A stretch of 64,000 nucleotides of DNA from Helichrysum umbraculigerum (GCA_949592205.1 CATIUR010000001.1:209442250-209506249), one strand, 5' to 3'; shown: positions 12,248-25,100, counted from the first letter of the stretch. Made by a program: numbers and translations. Notes: generated by a model not told the origin, from the letters alone.

Positions 12248-12903
12248 TGATTGGGTATATACCAATATGCCGCAGCTTCGGTCCTGTCGAAGCTCCGTCT
12301 AATATTAGTAGCTACGTCCGAGAGAATCTTTGACCATAGGCATTCCCAATAATGAACAGTTAACAATCCAATCCGTGTCGGGTGCGGAATATCGAGAAGA
12401 CAGGGACGCACCCTATTGTCCAACGGAACTCCAGGTACACCTGCAGGGACGCACCTTATTATCCAAAGTCAGTCCTGTAAAGGAACGCACCCTATTGTCC
12501 AACGGAACTCCAGGTACACCTGTAGGGATGCACCTTATTACCCTAAGTGAGCCCTATATAAGGGACTCACCTCCTCACTCCTAAGGACCAGATGGGATAT
12601 ACTCTCTCTCTCTAGAATATTTGCTCTCACTAGTCCGTAGCTTATTCTCTTACCATCACCTCTTGTCGGAGGTTCTCGGTCTCGTGGCATACAAACCGTA
12701 TCTACCTATAACGCAGATACGGGTACCAATTGGGAATCGCCAGCCGATAAGCTCTTAAGCTTCGGCCCGAGCACCTTCATCTTAACCTATGTCTGATGTT
12801 TGCAGCAAAGACCAAGCACGGGTTGACGAGACGCAGCTCTTGAGTATCGTCCAGAAGAAGGTTCTTAAGCTTCGTCCTGGGGCCGCTGGTTTTTGTATCA
12901 ACA
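12248..12903 (+). repeat. 5' LTR of the coding-free element
   Basis: 656 bp, TG...CA. It contains a likely core promoter around CCTATATAAGGGACTCACC (about 12551) followed by a CT-rich tract, and tandem copies of a segment around GGGACGCACCTTATTATCC. A nearly identical sequence recurs at 18208. Confidence 0.92.
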
Positions 12904-13049
12904 TTTGCGCCATCCGTGGGACCGGCGTAAACAAGCCCGTCTCACCCATTTTTCTTTCAGATCCGGTTGAAATCGAAAGTGTTGTTCGAATAACAGGGGC
13001 ACTATATGCCGGAATAAGAGGACAACCGGAGGTGGTTACTGACGAAGCT

Positions 13050-16000
13050 CATATAACGGTCATATTGTGGAGCTCAACATCTCACATCCGAAGCTTAACT
13101 TCCGGAGCTAAGTCTCGTCTAGCCGGAGCTCCTTATAGTGAACTCATATATTCAGCCGGAGCTGAACTCCACCTTCGGATCTTCACCTCCATCAGACCCG
13201 ACCGTAACCGATGGTGTTTTTCGAATAAAAGGTTCTGGATCGATCTCATCTTTATAAGCGTTATTATTGTGTTTACTTTTAACAAATCATCAAGAACGTA
13301 CACACTAGTGTTAAAGCTCAGTTTCGGTTTGTTTTCTTCAAAAACCGAATAAACACACCCAAGTCTAAGACTTCATAACCGTTTTTTAGAAGATTCCTTA
13401 CAAGGAAAAGATTTAAAATCATATTTTATGAAAAACTGAGCAACTTTAACTCACTTTTGAGAAATAGATAACATTCGTACTCACCTCCGTCTATCGAATA
13501 TAATCTTTTTCTTATATACTCAATATAAAAGTGTGCTTATTTTGCATAAAAGAGCAAAAAAGAATGGTTAAATGAAGAACGCAGATGACCAATTCAGTAA
13601 GTCTTATGTACTAGAATAAACATGTAATGTTGTGAAAGGAGTCTTCTACTTTGCTTCATTATATTTAATCGGAAAAGTACAAGGGACCATGATTTTATCG
13701 GATAGAGTTTGTCCCCTTTTCCGATGGACCATGATATAAATATATTGTACAACGCATGAGATACTATTACATGTTTTTACAACCTAGCATGAGGCTTGAG
13801 AAAAGTGTCCGTTTCGGATCAGTGTCTTCGGTTCAAAACCTTCGGGTCGAATCACCTCAACGTAACGAGACCATCAGAAGGTCCGGTTCTAAACCTCCGG
13901 TTCTAAACCTCCGGTTCTAAACCTTTTCAACGCCCAGCACACCACCTTAGGGTATTGACCTTCGTCTGCCCCCCTTCGGTGCGCCATTTCCGCCGTAATC
14001 ACATCCAGTCGTTTGACGGAATATGCGTCCCAGCTGACCGGAGTTGCATATTAACCAGGGCTCGTCTTGTCTGAAACTCACTCTAAAAAATCGAAGCTAC
14101 ATGCCTACCGAAGCTTGTCTTGATGGACGTCTATTCCATTCTTCCCTGAGCGCCTAAGCTTATCAGTAAGCCGGAACTCGCATCAAGATGCGTCTTAAAA
14201 ATTTTGGTCATTTCGTAAGCTCCGTACTAGTTACCGTTATCTGAATGCGAATATGGTCAATTCCCGTCAACCTATACCTTCATATCTTCACTTTTGTCAA
14301 GCTTACTCCATGCGTAACTCATTTCGGAGCTACATCTTTATTTGAGCTCGCTTTACATGAAGCTTCATTTAAACAGAGCTCACATCCTCTCCCGGTGTCC
14401 GGAGCTTACTTCATCCGGACCTCGTTATTCACAAAATATATCGATTCCAAAGCTCGTTATCGTCGAAGCTCATACATTCCGAAGTTCTTTGTTGTTGGAG
14501 CTCATCCCAATTGAAGCTTGTATGACCATTAATTATTTACCAACTTGTCCATTCCGGACCTTCATGGTCGAAGCTTACCTTCTTGGTCGGAACTTACCTA
14601 CGCGGTCGGAGCTTATTCTATGATAGCAGTTAGTTTTGAAACTCACACTTACCAGTAGTTAAATCATTCCAAAGCCCGTATTTTCAAGGCTTAAGCATCA
14701 CTACTGAATGATGTCAGGACTCGGCGTTGCTTGTTCGACCGAAGCTTATTGTCTAACATAAGTTTGTTTATCCGAAGCACATCTCCTCTGGAGCTGCAGT
14801 CGCGTTTTAACTTCAATGTGTTTTAACCAGAGCTGTGTTTGATCTGAGTAGTGCTTTCAAAGCCGGAGATCGTCTTACCCATTAGTAGCTCATCGCTGAC
14901 AACACAATTATGAACCTATCTCTTATATACTAACCGAAACTAGTGTTCGAGTATCAGGTTCTGAATCAATCTCATCTTTGAAAGCTTTATAGTTGTGTAT
15001 ATCTTCATCTTTAAAAACACACGCTCATGTTAAAGCTCAGTTTTTCCTCAAAAATCGATAACACACTAAAGTGTATAAGACTTTACTATAAATTTTTGAG
15101 AAGATTCCTTACAAGGGAAATATTATATATTGTTTTTTATGAAAAGCTAATCAATTATTACTCACATTAAAAACATAATCTTGGGTGTAAACAAGGTATA
15201 CATGTTTATGAACTTAGATCTACTATATATCTCCATATTTTGTATACGTGGCCAACTGTCAGTCGGTATTTAGACCACAAATAAAACTATGTTCACTTCC
15301 CAAATTTTGAAAAGTAATAGTTTTGTAGCCACCTAAGAACACTTATGGGCTAGATAAATCTACACCTCCGTCGCGCCTTTGACTATACTCCCCTGATGCA
15401 TCTATCCTAAAGTCTCATCTGTGGTTATGCCACCCAGATACATCTATGCTTCACTCGCACGTGTGGTAAAGAAGCTCAACTTCACCTTTTCGGGTCTCGA
15501 AGAATCACATGTCACTAGTTACCACAATAACTCAAATCGTTTTCTCTTTCATAAAGGTTTTCTTTTTCATAAACGAGTTCGGTTGGCCTACCGATTAGCT
15601 GTAGCTGATCTTAACCAGCCAAAGCTCGTACAATCACAGATGTATCTTAAAGTTACGATTAACTCATAAGAAGCTCATTTGACGCAGCACTTACATAAAA
15701 TTGAAGCTTACTCTGAAGCTTGTGTTGGCCAGAGGCCGAGACTATCATAAGGATCGTCCTTACCGGAACTCACTTCGAATTGCCAAAGTTGCACGAATGT
15801 CTGAAGCTGGACGCACCTTCAAATCCGAAGTTCATCCCTCTGGAGCTGAGGCTTAGGCAACCAGCTCGCCGAAGCTCACTCCCGGCAGAAGGTCTTGCAA
15901 ATGTTCATAAGTTAAACTTTCGTTGCCTAAAACTGTAATAAACCATTAGATGGAAGTTACTATCCTGAACACACAGTATGAAGCTCCCCACCTCGATCTT

Positions 16001-16520
16001 GCAATCCGAAGCTCATCTTAATTGGAGCTCATTTTAAAGTTTATCACGTTTTTATCCGGATCCTAATCCTCACATTCAATCCTAACTTAATAGGATATCG
16101 TCTCATAGGAACCAATTCCGACATTTGATTCAATCGGAGCTTGTCTCACTGTGATCAGAGCTAATTTCAACCTTATCCAAAGCTACCTTCCGGAGCATAT
16201 GATTCAAAGTTTAGCTCATTTGAAGCTTATCGTTTAGCTCGGAGCTCCATCTCGATCAGATCTCGTTTCGATAGGGAACCCATCTTTCCTATAGCTTATT
16301 TTGAACTCCATGTTACCATGAACTTACTCTGGAACAACATTTAAAACGGTGCCACATCTTTAAAAAAGCACGTTAACATAAGCTGCAGTTTAAATGACGC
16401 TTCATCTTAACAGGAGTTGCACCTTACCGGGAGTTACGTCCTTTGAAGCTCGTATTTTAGAAATTTGGTTACCTTAACTAGGGCTTATCCTTTTCGAGGC
16501 TTAGTCCGCAGCTCGTGTTG
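13050..16520. repeat. Degenerate GGAGCTCA/GAAGCTTA word array
   Basis: The element's interior is built from hundreds of loosely spaced, diverged words of the type (C)GGAGCTCAT, GAAGCTTAC and CGAAGCTC, with spacing of about 15-30 bp and no fixed period. Reading frames cross the array but none is conserved. This reads as an old expanded minisatellite. Confidence 0.65.
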
Positions 16521-18064
16521 AACAGATCTAACTCTGAACATCGTGCTAGATCAACCTACTTATATTACAACCTTCGGTTTACAACCTTCTTTCCTAACTT
16601 ACGATTTCGAACCTTCCTGGTTCACTTTCCGGATACTAATATTTTACGGACCTCCACGTACGAACCTCCGTCCGTCATTTACCTTAGGATACTGACCTCC
16701 GGTGCTGCTCAAATCATTGTACTCATGTTCCACCTAGTAAGGACGGAACACATATTACAGTTACTCATGTTACGTCTAGTAAAACTTATGTCCCATCCAG
16801 TGATAGTTGATATGAGGCCGAGGGATGGAACTCATGTTTCATCTAACTAACAATGATCCAAAAGATGGAACCATTCGGAAGTATGTCCCCACGAGAGGAG
16901 ATACTAAAACCTTTGTAACAATATCAAGCACCATGAAATGATACTATGAGAACACTTATGTAATATAATCTAGCATCATATTTATTGAATGCATATCACG
17001 CTAGATTGGGGGACAACACTGGTATGATACCGCTTATGAGTAAACTGTTTGCGTTAAATATTTTATACGCATACAAATACTACTCCATTAAACATCGTGG
17101 TTGAGCAACTTCTATATGCAGCTCTGTGCACGCGATGTAAACATGATCCTGCTTGGTTCCATTGGTTGAGCAACCCCTCGAATTAGCTCAGTTCCACGAC
17201 ATACACATATTCTATGGATTTAGCAACTGCTCTAACTAGCCCCATGTTTTAGGCAATGGCCTCGACACTCACGGGTTTCATTTATCGCCCTAATTAGACC
17301 AAGTGTAGGCCGACAGACGATCTCCGATGGTCGGACGTATTACCACAACCGTACTATACACACACGATCGACATATTCTCGTGAACACATGGTTCGGGTC
17401 ACTTTATTAAAAAACGTAGCTTCGGTAGTGATGCTTACCGAAACATACACCCGCGTCCATCTAACGCGGAGGGCACCATTCTCAGAAAGTGTTACATGTA
17501 AAACAATATAAAACCTTCTTCTTGTATACGATATGGTACGATGGGTCGTTTGATATTTGTTGATGAATATTTACTGTACACATTTTCACAAGAAGCTAGG
17601 TGTTGTTATTACTTTAACATCTTTCAAACTTATCTCGCTGATCACGGGATAATAAGCTGGCGAAGTCGAAAGTTCCTTCGTGCAGTAATATACCTATGGC
17701 ATAAGCCTAAGTATCAATGGTTGAACAGCCATTCAAAAGAATACGTTCTATACATACGTGTATATACATTCAAGATATCTAAACAAGTAAGTCATGCATG
17801 CAAAGGAACAAGCAAAAATGGCATAATGAAAAGAGAGAAAAAGTGAAAGCGTTACGTAACAAAGGTACATCATGAGTACCACGAAAAGTAGCAAATTGTT
17901 CATTGCGGATCCAAAAGAAAGATGCAGCTCACACGCTGCACCATCAAAACACACATAAATAAACAGCGACAAACACCTTCACCTGACCTACGAGATGGAG
18001 GTGTGGAGGTCAAAAACATTCATCTATATATAGTCTAGCACACGTACGTTAAAACGAACGTACA

Positions 18065-18207
18065 CTAGACTGGGGGACATGATTGGGTTTATACCAATAT
18101 GCCGCAGCTTCGGGTGATGCCGAAGCTCTATCTTATATAAGTAGCAAGTGTTAGCTTAAGTCTATAATACATGCATCTGCAATGCATATACACTAGACTT
18201 GGGGACA
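18065..18207 (+). repeat. Duplicated polypurine-tract/LTR-start junction
   Basis: CTAGACTGGGGGACA (18065-18079) is followed by TGATTGGGTTTATACC, a diverged copy of the first part of the LTR. A second tract CTAGACTTGGGGACA (18193-18207) then precedes the real 3' LTR. A third tract CTAGATTGGGGGACA lies at 17001. The tract next to the LTR is the likely plus-strand primer; the upstream copies look like remnants. Confidence 0.75.
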
Positions 18208-18872
18208 TGATTGGGTATATACCAATATGCCGCAGCTTCGGTCCTGTCGAAGCTCCCGAAGCTCCGTCTAATATTAGTAGCTACGTCCGAGAGAATCTTT
18301 GACCATAGGCATTCCCAATAATGAACAGTTAACAATCCAATCCGTGTCGGGTGCGGAATATCGAGAAGACAGGGACGCACCCTATTGTCCAACGGAACTC
18401 CAGGTACACCTGCAGGGACGCACCTTATTATCCAAAGTCAGTCCTGTAAAGGAACGCACCCTATTGTCCAACGGAACTCCAGGTACACCTGTAGGGATGC
18501 ACCTTATTACCCAAAGTGAGCCCTATATAAGGGACTCACCTCCTCACTCCTAAGGACCAGATGGGATATACTCTCTCTCTCTAGAATATTTGCTCTCACT
18601 AGTCCGTAGCTTATTCTCTTACCATCACCTCTTGTCGGAGGTTCTCGGTCTCGTGGCGTACAAACCGTATCTACCTATAACGCAGATACGGGTACCAATT
18701 GGGAATCGCCAGCCGATAAGCTCTTAAGCTTCGGCCCGAGCACCTTCATCTTAACCTATGTCTGATGTTTGCAGCAAAGACCAAACACGGGTTGACGAGA
18801 CGCAGCTCTTGAGTATCGTCCAGAAGAAGGTTCTTAAGCTTCGTCCTGGGGCCGCTGGTTTTTGTATCAACA
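18208..18872 (+). repeat. 3' LTR of the coding-free element
   Basis: 665 bp. Same sequence as the 5' LTR apart from an extra 9 bp (CCGAAGCTC) near 18250 and a few substitutions. It is followed directly by the GTATC target duplication. Confidence 0.92.
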
Positions 18873-18877
18873 GTATC

Positions 18878-19430
18878 TGAGCTAGGTATAGTATAGTGAC
18901 CTTTAGGGATGCGGATATGATCACCACAACCTACAACTACAACCTTAAATTTAGCTTGTATATATCCTTTGTAGTTTTTGTCAACAGTTTTAAGGTTGCA
19001 ACAAAAACTTTCCATTTATTCCTTCGCATTGAGAAGGATAAAAAGAGGAGCTTGGTAAGAACCAAAGTAGATAAGTTTTCAGCCTTTACCTAACATGATA
19101 AATAGGCTCAAGAAGGGGGTAACTCACCATCTAGAGTCCCACGACCCTCATAAAGGATTTAAATCTTATGCAGATTTGTGTAGATAACTTATAATCACCC
19201 GATCTAAGGTGGATATTTACAGGGAGTTGACGAGTGACTTATATGATGCATAAATCATAATAGTTTCATAAATTTATCATAGATGACAAATAGCATGCTG
19301 AACAAGTTTGTTCTAGCTATGATCAAACCATTGGGACAATGGGAAACTTATTAACAATGATATAAGAAAGAAGTTCAAGGAAGAAAACAGTTGGTAGATG
19401 CAGCCTTGAATTTTCAAGAAAAGGTAGGGT
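18878..19430. other. Spacer between the retroelement and the subtilase gene
   Basis: No gene or element is recognised. The last part holds the 3' flank of the minus-strand subtilase. Confidence 0.5.
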
Positions 19431-19439
19431 CCTCCTAAC

Positions 19440-21674
19440 TTAAACATAATTAATGGAAATGGGAATTCTAACTGAATGCTTTGTGGAATTCCATACAAGA
19501 GCTCCTTCACTGAACTGAGTCTTTGGACCAGACCCTATTGGGGTGAATATCACTTGGTAAGACAATTTCTGGTTAACAACTGAGAAGGTGAGTGTAGAGG
19601 GTGACACAGCAATAGCCATATTTGGCGGTGTGAGTATATTCATGTTATAAGATGAATTAGCATCCCCAACGTTGGTCACAGTTCTTGTGTATGTTTTTGT
19701 CACATTACCGCTCAGAGTGATGGAAAATGAAGGATAGTTCAGTTGTGATTCGGATATGCTTGATATATTTGAGCAAGAAACTTGTTTTTGGACGACCGCT
19801 GTAACTTGTGCATTCGAGTATCCCAGTCCACACAAGTAAGGTATATAATCATCAGGTTGGATATCATAAATGAGTCCAGGGTCACTAGCTTTTGATGGGT
19901 TAACATGGCCAGCCCCAACAGCAAACACGCTGGCGGGAAGCTCCTTTTGGTCCTCAATCGGTTGATTATTTAGGTTGACCAAATCAGCGGTGGTCATGAT
20001 GGCAGACTTGATTGCAGCAGGTGACCAATCCGGATGTGCACTTTTTAATAATGCTGCGATCCCACTGAGATGAGGGCAAGACATTGATGTACCTGATACC
20101 ACATTAAATGGTGCTGCTGTTGTGGTGTTATCAACAGAGACAGGCCATGCAGCAAGAATGCTTACTCCAGGCCCAATAATGTCAGGTTTTAGAATTCCTG
20201 GACTTGCTACATTAGGCCCTCTTGAAGAGAAAGAGGTCACTTGAGGAGCTGATTTATCTCCGATGATTGTTCCATGGAATATAATAGTAGCAACAGGGTA
20301 TGAAGTTGAATTCAAGTACTCTATTATCGTAAGTCCATCTTTGTAATCAACATATGATACAGGAAGTACATGAGCATCGGCTATTGTACTCGCTCCGTCC
20401 GCCTTTGCATTCGTGAGAATCATAGCAGCTCCACCCGCATCTCTTACTACCTGCCCTTTTGCGATCCTCCCTATGCCACCACCTCTCAGGCAAATCACTA
20501 CCTTTCCTTTAACATCGGTATTGTTTAATGACCCTGCGGTACACCATGATTTAAGTTGATCACCATTCATCCCTGGAAATACAAGAGGCAAAAGAGTTTC
20601 CTGGAAATCTTTAGGCTGGAAAAGAGATTCTCCATCCAGTAACACCCCATTCCCTAGTTTTACTGTCGCCTTGACCTTTCTATCAACTGTACTAGCACCA
20701 ACTGTGAGAATCCATGGAGCTTCATTGGATAATGTAGCATTAAAAGGCCCATCGTTGCCTGCAGAACAACTCACAAATATCCCTTTGTTTGTTGCAGCAA
20801 ATGCACCTATAGCCATTACATCGTCATAGAAAGAGCGAGATCCTCCACCAATTGAGAGAGAAAGCACATCTACACCATCTTCAATAGCTGCATCCATACC
20901 AGCTAATATATCACTCTCACCACAACCAGTTTCATCGCATACTTTATACATAGCCACATGTGCAAGTGGAGCCATCCCCACAGCAGTGCCATTGTCATTT
21001 CCGAGTGCGGTAGCACCTTCAACGAAATTTCCCGCTGCAGTACTAGAGGTGTGGGTCCCATGTCCTTCTTCATCAAGCACTGAACCGGTACTACCACTAA
21101 TACAGTTCCTTGCACCGATCAATTTATTATTACACCCCGCCACGTCACATTTGCCTTTCCATTTAGCAGGTGGAGGGGCGACGCCTGTGTCTTTATAAAA
21201 AGGATGACCAGGAGTAATCCCTGTGTCTACAACCCCAATAATGACCCCTTTCCCGTAGTTCGAACCTTTCCAGAAACCTAAGTTCCGGTGCAACCCCAAA
21301 AAGTCAGGAGTATGAGTTGTATGTAAAGGTAACACTCTTTGAGGCCGAGCTGATATGACTCCGTCTTTCTTTTCCATCTCCTTCACCTGCTTAGTACTAA
21401 GTTTTACTGCAAACCCTTTCAGTACATTACGATATGCGTACACCAACTTTGCTTTCTCATCCAACTCGGTAGCAGTTGCGGGTAAGAATGTTCTGTACCA
21501 CCTTTCAAGATCTTCAGATTGAGAAAAGGTATGATCATGTGGAGAGCTCACTTGAACAATGTATGTTTCAGTTTCTATAGAAACCACTGGTAAGATGTTG
21601 AAAACGGTGGTGAAAGTATGCAATAACACGATGATAGTGCATGATGGAACCCGGTTGCACTTCTTGTTATCCAT
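19440..21674 (-). CDS. Subtilisin-like serine protease (SBT1-type), intact
   Basis: Secreted S8A peptidase of the plant subtilase family, single exon, 744 aa from this start. Order: signal peptide, I9 propeptide (about residues 35-118), catalytic domain with Asp150 (VVDTG), His205 (GHGTHT), the oxyanion Asn307 (SAGNDGP) and Ser530 (SGTSMSCPH), a PA domain inserted between Asn and Ser, and a C-terminal fibronectin-III-like domain. All catalytic residues are present. The frame opens 16 codons earlier (21722), but a TATATAAATA box lies at about 21727-21738, so that ATG would fall at or before the transcription start; the ATG at 21674 also aligns with the signal-peptide start of the neighbouring copy. 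Its substrate cannot be told from sequence. Confidence 0.93.
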   Translation of the reverse strand: MDNKKCNRVPSCTIIVLLHTFTTVFNILPVVSIETETYIVQVSSPHDHTFSQSEDLERWYRTFLPATATELDEKAKLVYAYRNVLKGFAVKLSTKQVKEMEKKDGVISARPQRVLPLHTTHTPDFLGLHRNLGFWKGSNYGKGVIIGVVDTGITPGHPFYKDTGVAPPPAKWKGKCDVAGCNNKLIGARNCISGSTGSVLDEEGHGTHTSSTAAGNFVEGATALGNDNGTAVGMAPLAHVAMYKVCDETGCGESDILAGMDAAIEDGVDVLSLSIGGGSRSFYDDVMAIGAFAATNKGIFVSCSAGNDGPFNATLSNEAPWILTVGASTVDRKVKATVKLGNGVLLDGESLFQPKDFQETLLPLVFPGMNGDQLKSWCTAGSLNNTDVKGKVVICLRGGGIGRIAKGQVVRDAGGAAMILTNAKADGASTIADAHVLPVSYVDYKDGLTIIEYLNSTSYPVATIIFHGTIIGDKSAPQVTSFSSRGPNVASPGILKPDIIGPGVSILAAWPVSVDNTTTAAPFNVVSGTSMSCPHLSGIAALLKSAHPDWSPAAIKSAIMTTADLVNLNNQPIEDQKELPASVFAVGAGHVNPSKASDPGLIYDIQPDDYIPYLCGLGYSNAQVTAVVQKQVSCSNISSISESQLNYPSFSITLSGNVTKTYTRTVTNVGDANSSYNMNILTPPNMAIAVSPSTLTFSVVNQKLSYQVIFTPIGSGPKTQFSEGALVWNSTKHSVRIPISINYV

Positions 21675-21726
21675 GATATATTTGTTGAAGAACTTAATGA
21701 AGTTGGTATGGTTGTTCATCACATTG

Positions 21727-21738
21727 TATTTATATATA
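21727..21738 (-). promoter_or_regulatory. TATA box of the subtilase gene
   Basis: Minus strand TATATATAAATA, about 55 bp before the chosen start codon at 21674. The deleted paralogue has the related TTTATATACATACAATGTGG context in the same place. Confidence 0.6.
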
Positions 21739-21779
21739 CTTGATTCCTAGGCCGGCAGATAGTTACACATGAGCTTCAC

Positions 21780-22925
21780 TTGAAACATATTAATATCTGT
21801 AGAAATCAAATTGTGAAACAAAAGAATGGGACGATATGTTTAAACTTAGTTAGCATCGAGATATACTTTATAACAGGTTAGATGTATGCTCCTAAACTGC
21901 ATATATTCCTTTAATTTGTTTGTTTATGGATAATCTTTTCTCTACTGTTTGTACAACCCGAAGTATCTTAGTAAAATATAGTTTTTATTTGTCTTTGTTT
22001 CTATCGTAATCATTTATGATTTTCCTAGATAAATATATAGGGGAATGAAATTGAACAAAACATCTTACTCTGTCCATTAATGTGAAATCAGATGTTGTTA
22101 TACATATAATCTTAGTAATTAACGACCGCAACCAGTTCAAGCATTTTTGGTGTTATTTAAGTTCAAATCTAACTCAATCTCGTTAGAGTTTGTCTAAGTT
22201 GAACTACATTGAGCTTTAGAATCTAGAAATAAGCTTGCTTAGTTTCTTTAGCAGGTTTCTACTGAATTTCTTTTAGCTATTTGGGCTCGAATCTTGAAAG
22301 AGACGAGTTTGAGCATGCATCATAAAACTCGTTCTTCTATTGGATAGAGTTTGACCTCATCTTAAGGTGGTTGAGTCAAAGTTGGGATGCCTTATCCAGC
22401 TCAAGCTCGATCTCCATCTAGAATTCATTGTTGCATGCCTTGTGGGACAGTCTACATATAAACTTTCTAACACTTTAATGGTTCTAACATTTCATGTTTT
22501 TCAAATTTTCCTAATGTTCCTTTTCCAGTTTTAATTTATGTCTTATCTATTTTATTCTTATATAAGGAGTACATTTTTTTTTAGCACTGATGTAATTTGT
22601 AGTTTAAGCTCTAATTAATGTAAAACATGAAATGTTGAATAACAGCCAATTTGTTTAATGAGTTGCAGATGCTGAAGGTATAATTGCATAAAAAGATGGG
22701 ATGTAAGCATCTATTGAATTCGATTAGTAAATCTCCAAATCCATACAACTTTTAATGACTCAATATATAGGAAACAGTTTTCATAACCAAGTTTGCCATA
22801 GTGACATTCATGATGCAAATGGTTATCATAATAGTGGCTACCCATAGTTAGGTCAAAGAAAGATATTCAAGGGAGAAAGCAGTTGATAATTGTAGCCCTT
22901 GAATCTCTAAGAAAAGTTTTGCCTT
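21780..22925. other. Intergenic spacer within the subtilase cluster
   Basis: AT-rich. I see no gene or bounded element. Confidence 0.5.
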
Positions 22926-22931
22926 CCTGAC

Positions 22932-24197
22932 TTAAACATATCTGATAGATATGGGACTCCTAACTGAATGCTTTGCAGAGTTCCATACCAGAGCCCCTCC
23001 GCCGAACTCAATCTTTGGATCAGTTCCGAAAGAGATGAATGTCACTTCGTAGGTCAACTTCTGGTTAACTTCTGAGAAAGTGAGTGTAGAGGGTGACACA
23101 GAAACTCCCATTTCTGGTGCTGGGAAAATTTTCACGGTGTAAGATGAATTAGCATCCCCAACATTGGTCACGGTTCTCGTGCATGTTTTCGACACATTAG
23201 TACTTAGTTTGATGGCAAATGAAGGATAGTTTAGTTCAGCTTGGGGTATGCTTAATATGTCTACACAAGAAACTTGCTTTTGGACTATGGCTATAACTTG
23301 CACGCTTGAGTATCCCAATCCACACAAATAAGGTATGTAATCATCAGGTTGGATATCGTAAACAAGTCCAGGGTTACTAGCTTTAGATGGGTTCACATGG
23401 CCAGCACCAACAGCAAATAGGCTTGCGGGAAGCTCCCTTTCGTCCTTAATTGGTTGATTATTTAGGTTGACCAAATCAGCAGTTGTCATGATTGCTGACT
23501 TGATAGCAGCAGGAGACCAATCTGGATGTGCACTTTTTAATAATGCCGCGATCCCACTTAGATGAGGGCAAGACATAGATGTACCTGAAATTACTTTAAA
23601 TGGTGTTGTTGTAGTGTTATCAACAGAGACAGGCCATGCTGCTAGAATGCTAACTCCAGGACCAATAATGTCAGATTTAAGAATCCCAGGACTTGCTACA
23701 TTAGGCCCTCTTGAAGAAAAAGAGATCACTTGAGGAGCAGATGTATCTCCGATGACAGTTCCATGGAATATGATCATCGCAACAGGTAATGCAGTTGACC
23801 TCAAGTACTCTAGAATGGTAAGTCCGTCTTTGTAATCAACGTATGATACTGGAAGTACATGAGCATCAGCTATTGTACTAGCACCATCTATTTGTACGTT
23901 TGTGAGGATCATAGCCGCTCCACCAGCATCTTTTACTGTCTGTCCATTAGCAATTTTTTGGTACACCACCACCTTTTACACAAATTACTATCTTTCCTTT
24001 GACATCTGTGTTGTTTAATGATCCTTGGGCACAAAACGCCGCATTTCTGTCTCCATTGGCCCCTGCATATACAAGTGGCAAAAGAGTTTGTTGGAAATCT
24101 GTAGGCTGGAAAAGCGATTCAAAATGGTGGTCAAGGTTAGAAGTATCATGATTATAGTCCATGATGGAACTTGATTGTATGCATGTTTGTTCTCCAT
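22932..24197 (-). pseudogene. Subtilase pseudogene, tandem paralogue with internal deletion
   Basis: A degenerate copy of the gene at 21674-19440. The start and signal peptide (MENKHAYNQVPSWTIIM...) are clear from 24197, but after about 26 residues the sequence jumps, in another frame, to ESLFQPTDFQQTLLPLVY in the PA region. The propeptide and the part of the catalytic domain carrying Asp, His and Asn (over 300 codons) are gone. A further frame change near 23950 separates VKGGG from the remaining frame (23972-22932), which keeps the Ser motif SGTSMSCPH and the Fn3-like end. It cannot make an active protease. Long blocks remain nearly identical to the intact neighbour, so the duplication is fairly recent. 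Confidence 0.92.
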
Positions 24198-24259
24198 TAG
24201 TGTTAAATAACTTGATGATTTTGGGTTGGTGCATTAATTTCCACATTGTATGTATATAA

Positions 24260-25100
24260 ACTAGATTACTAGGGCAGGCAAAAAGTTAGAGATGCATGAA
24301 CTTCTGTGAAACTTAGTAATGTCCGAAGAAGTTATTCTGTGAAACAAAAGAAAAGGGCCATTTATATTAGCTTAGGTAGCGTCAAGAAATACTTCAATAA
24401 GTGAGATGCCTCAGATTTATCTGTTCCTTTGTTAGTTTGTTAAGTGTCTTTTTGTCTTGTGTTATCAAATTTTTGTTTATGGGGTTCTTTTTCGACCGTA
24501 GTTATGTTTTGTTTTTCATTATTTTACAAAGGAAATTAATGTCACTATGTGGCTTAAAATATTCATTTAACTTGATCACAACAATCTAATGTCATTACCC
24601 CGATGAACTCAAATTGAATTGATTATTTTTTACATCTAAAGTTTATATATATTGTGGTTGTAGGGTAATACACATTCATCTACCAACGATATTGAATATT
24701 GATAAATGGAACGTCGATCTAGCTTCATAGAACATGATGCCCTTTCCGTGAATAACTAATAAACTGTATCTTGTTATTCTTCTGATGTGAGGTGGTAAAA
24801 TTACATTTACCACACTTGGAGATGACAGCCAACTAGTCGTTTATCTGGATTTGAAGCAGATGTACCAAACTGGACTTGAATTAGTTTCAGTGGTCTACTA
24901 GCACAACTTCGACTTGTTTTGCGTAAATGTAAGTACTCTTCTGCGACTATTTCCTTGCTAGGTAGCTCCTATTTATAAAATATTGTTTTCTATAGAAAAA
25001 GGTAAATCCTGAATAAACTGATATGAAACTTAAAACATTCTTTATCTTCTATTGTTTTTGCACTGGAGACATAACGGTACGTACAATCACAATATTAAAG
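24260..25100. other. Intergenic spacer within the subtilase cluster
   Basis: No gene or bounded element recognised. Confidence 0.5.

Larger units (their letters stand above)
12248..18872 (+). mobile_element. Coding-free LTR retrotransposon (LARD-like, 6.6 kb)
   Basis: Two near-identical LTRs (12248-12903 and 18208-18872), each starting TGATTGGG and ending TATCAACA, enclose a 5.3-kb interior, and the whole is flanked by the exact 5-bp duplication GTATC (12243-12247 and 18873-18877). The LTRs differ by a 9-bp indel and only a few substitutions, so the insertion is fairly recent. The interior has no gag, protease, RT or integrase in any frame; the longest frames show no family similarity. It therefore looks like a large retrotransposon derivative mobilised in trans. 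The segment after the 5' LTR (TTTGCGCCATCCGTGGGACC) sits where a primer-binding site belongs; I cannot assign its tRNA. Confidence 0.9.

Noticed and set aside
12789..13352. 187-codon frame across the LTR/interior junction
   Set aside because: It starts inside the LTR and runs into the repeat-word interior. No family similarity; chance frame.
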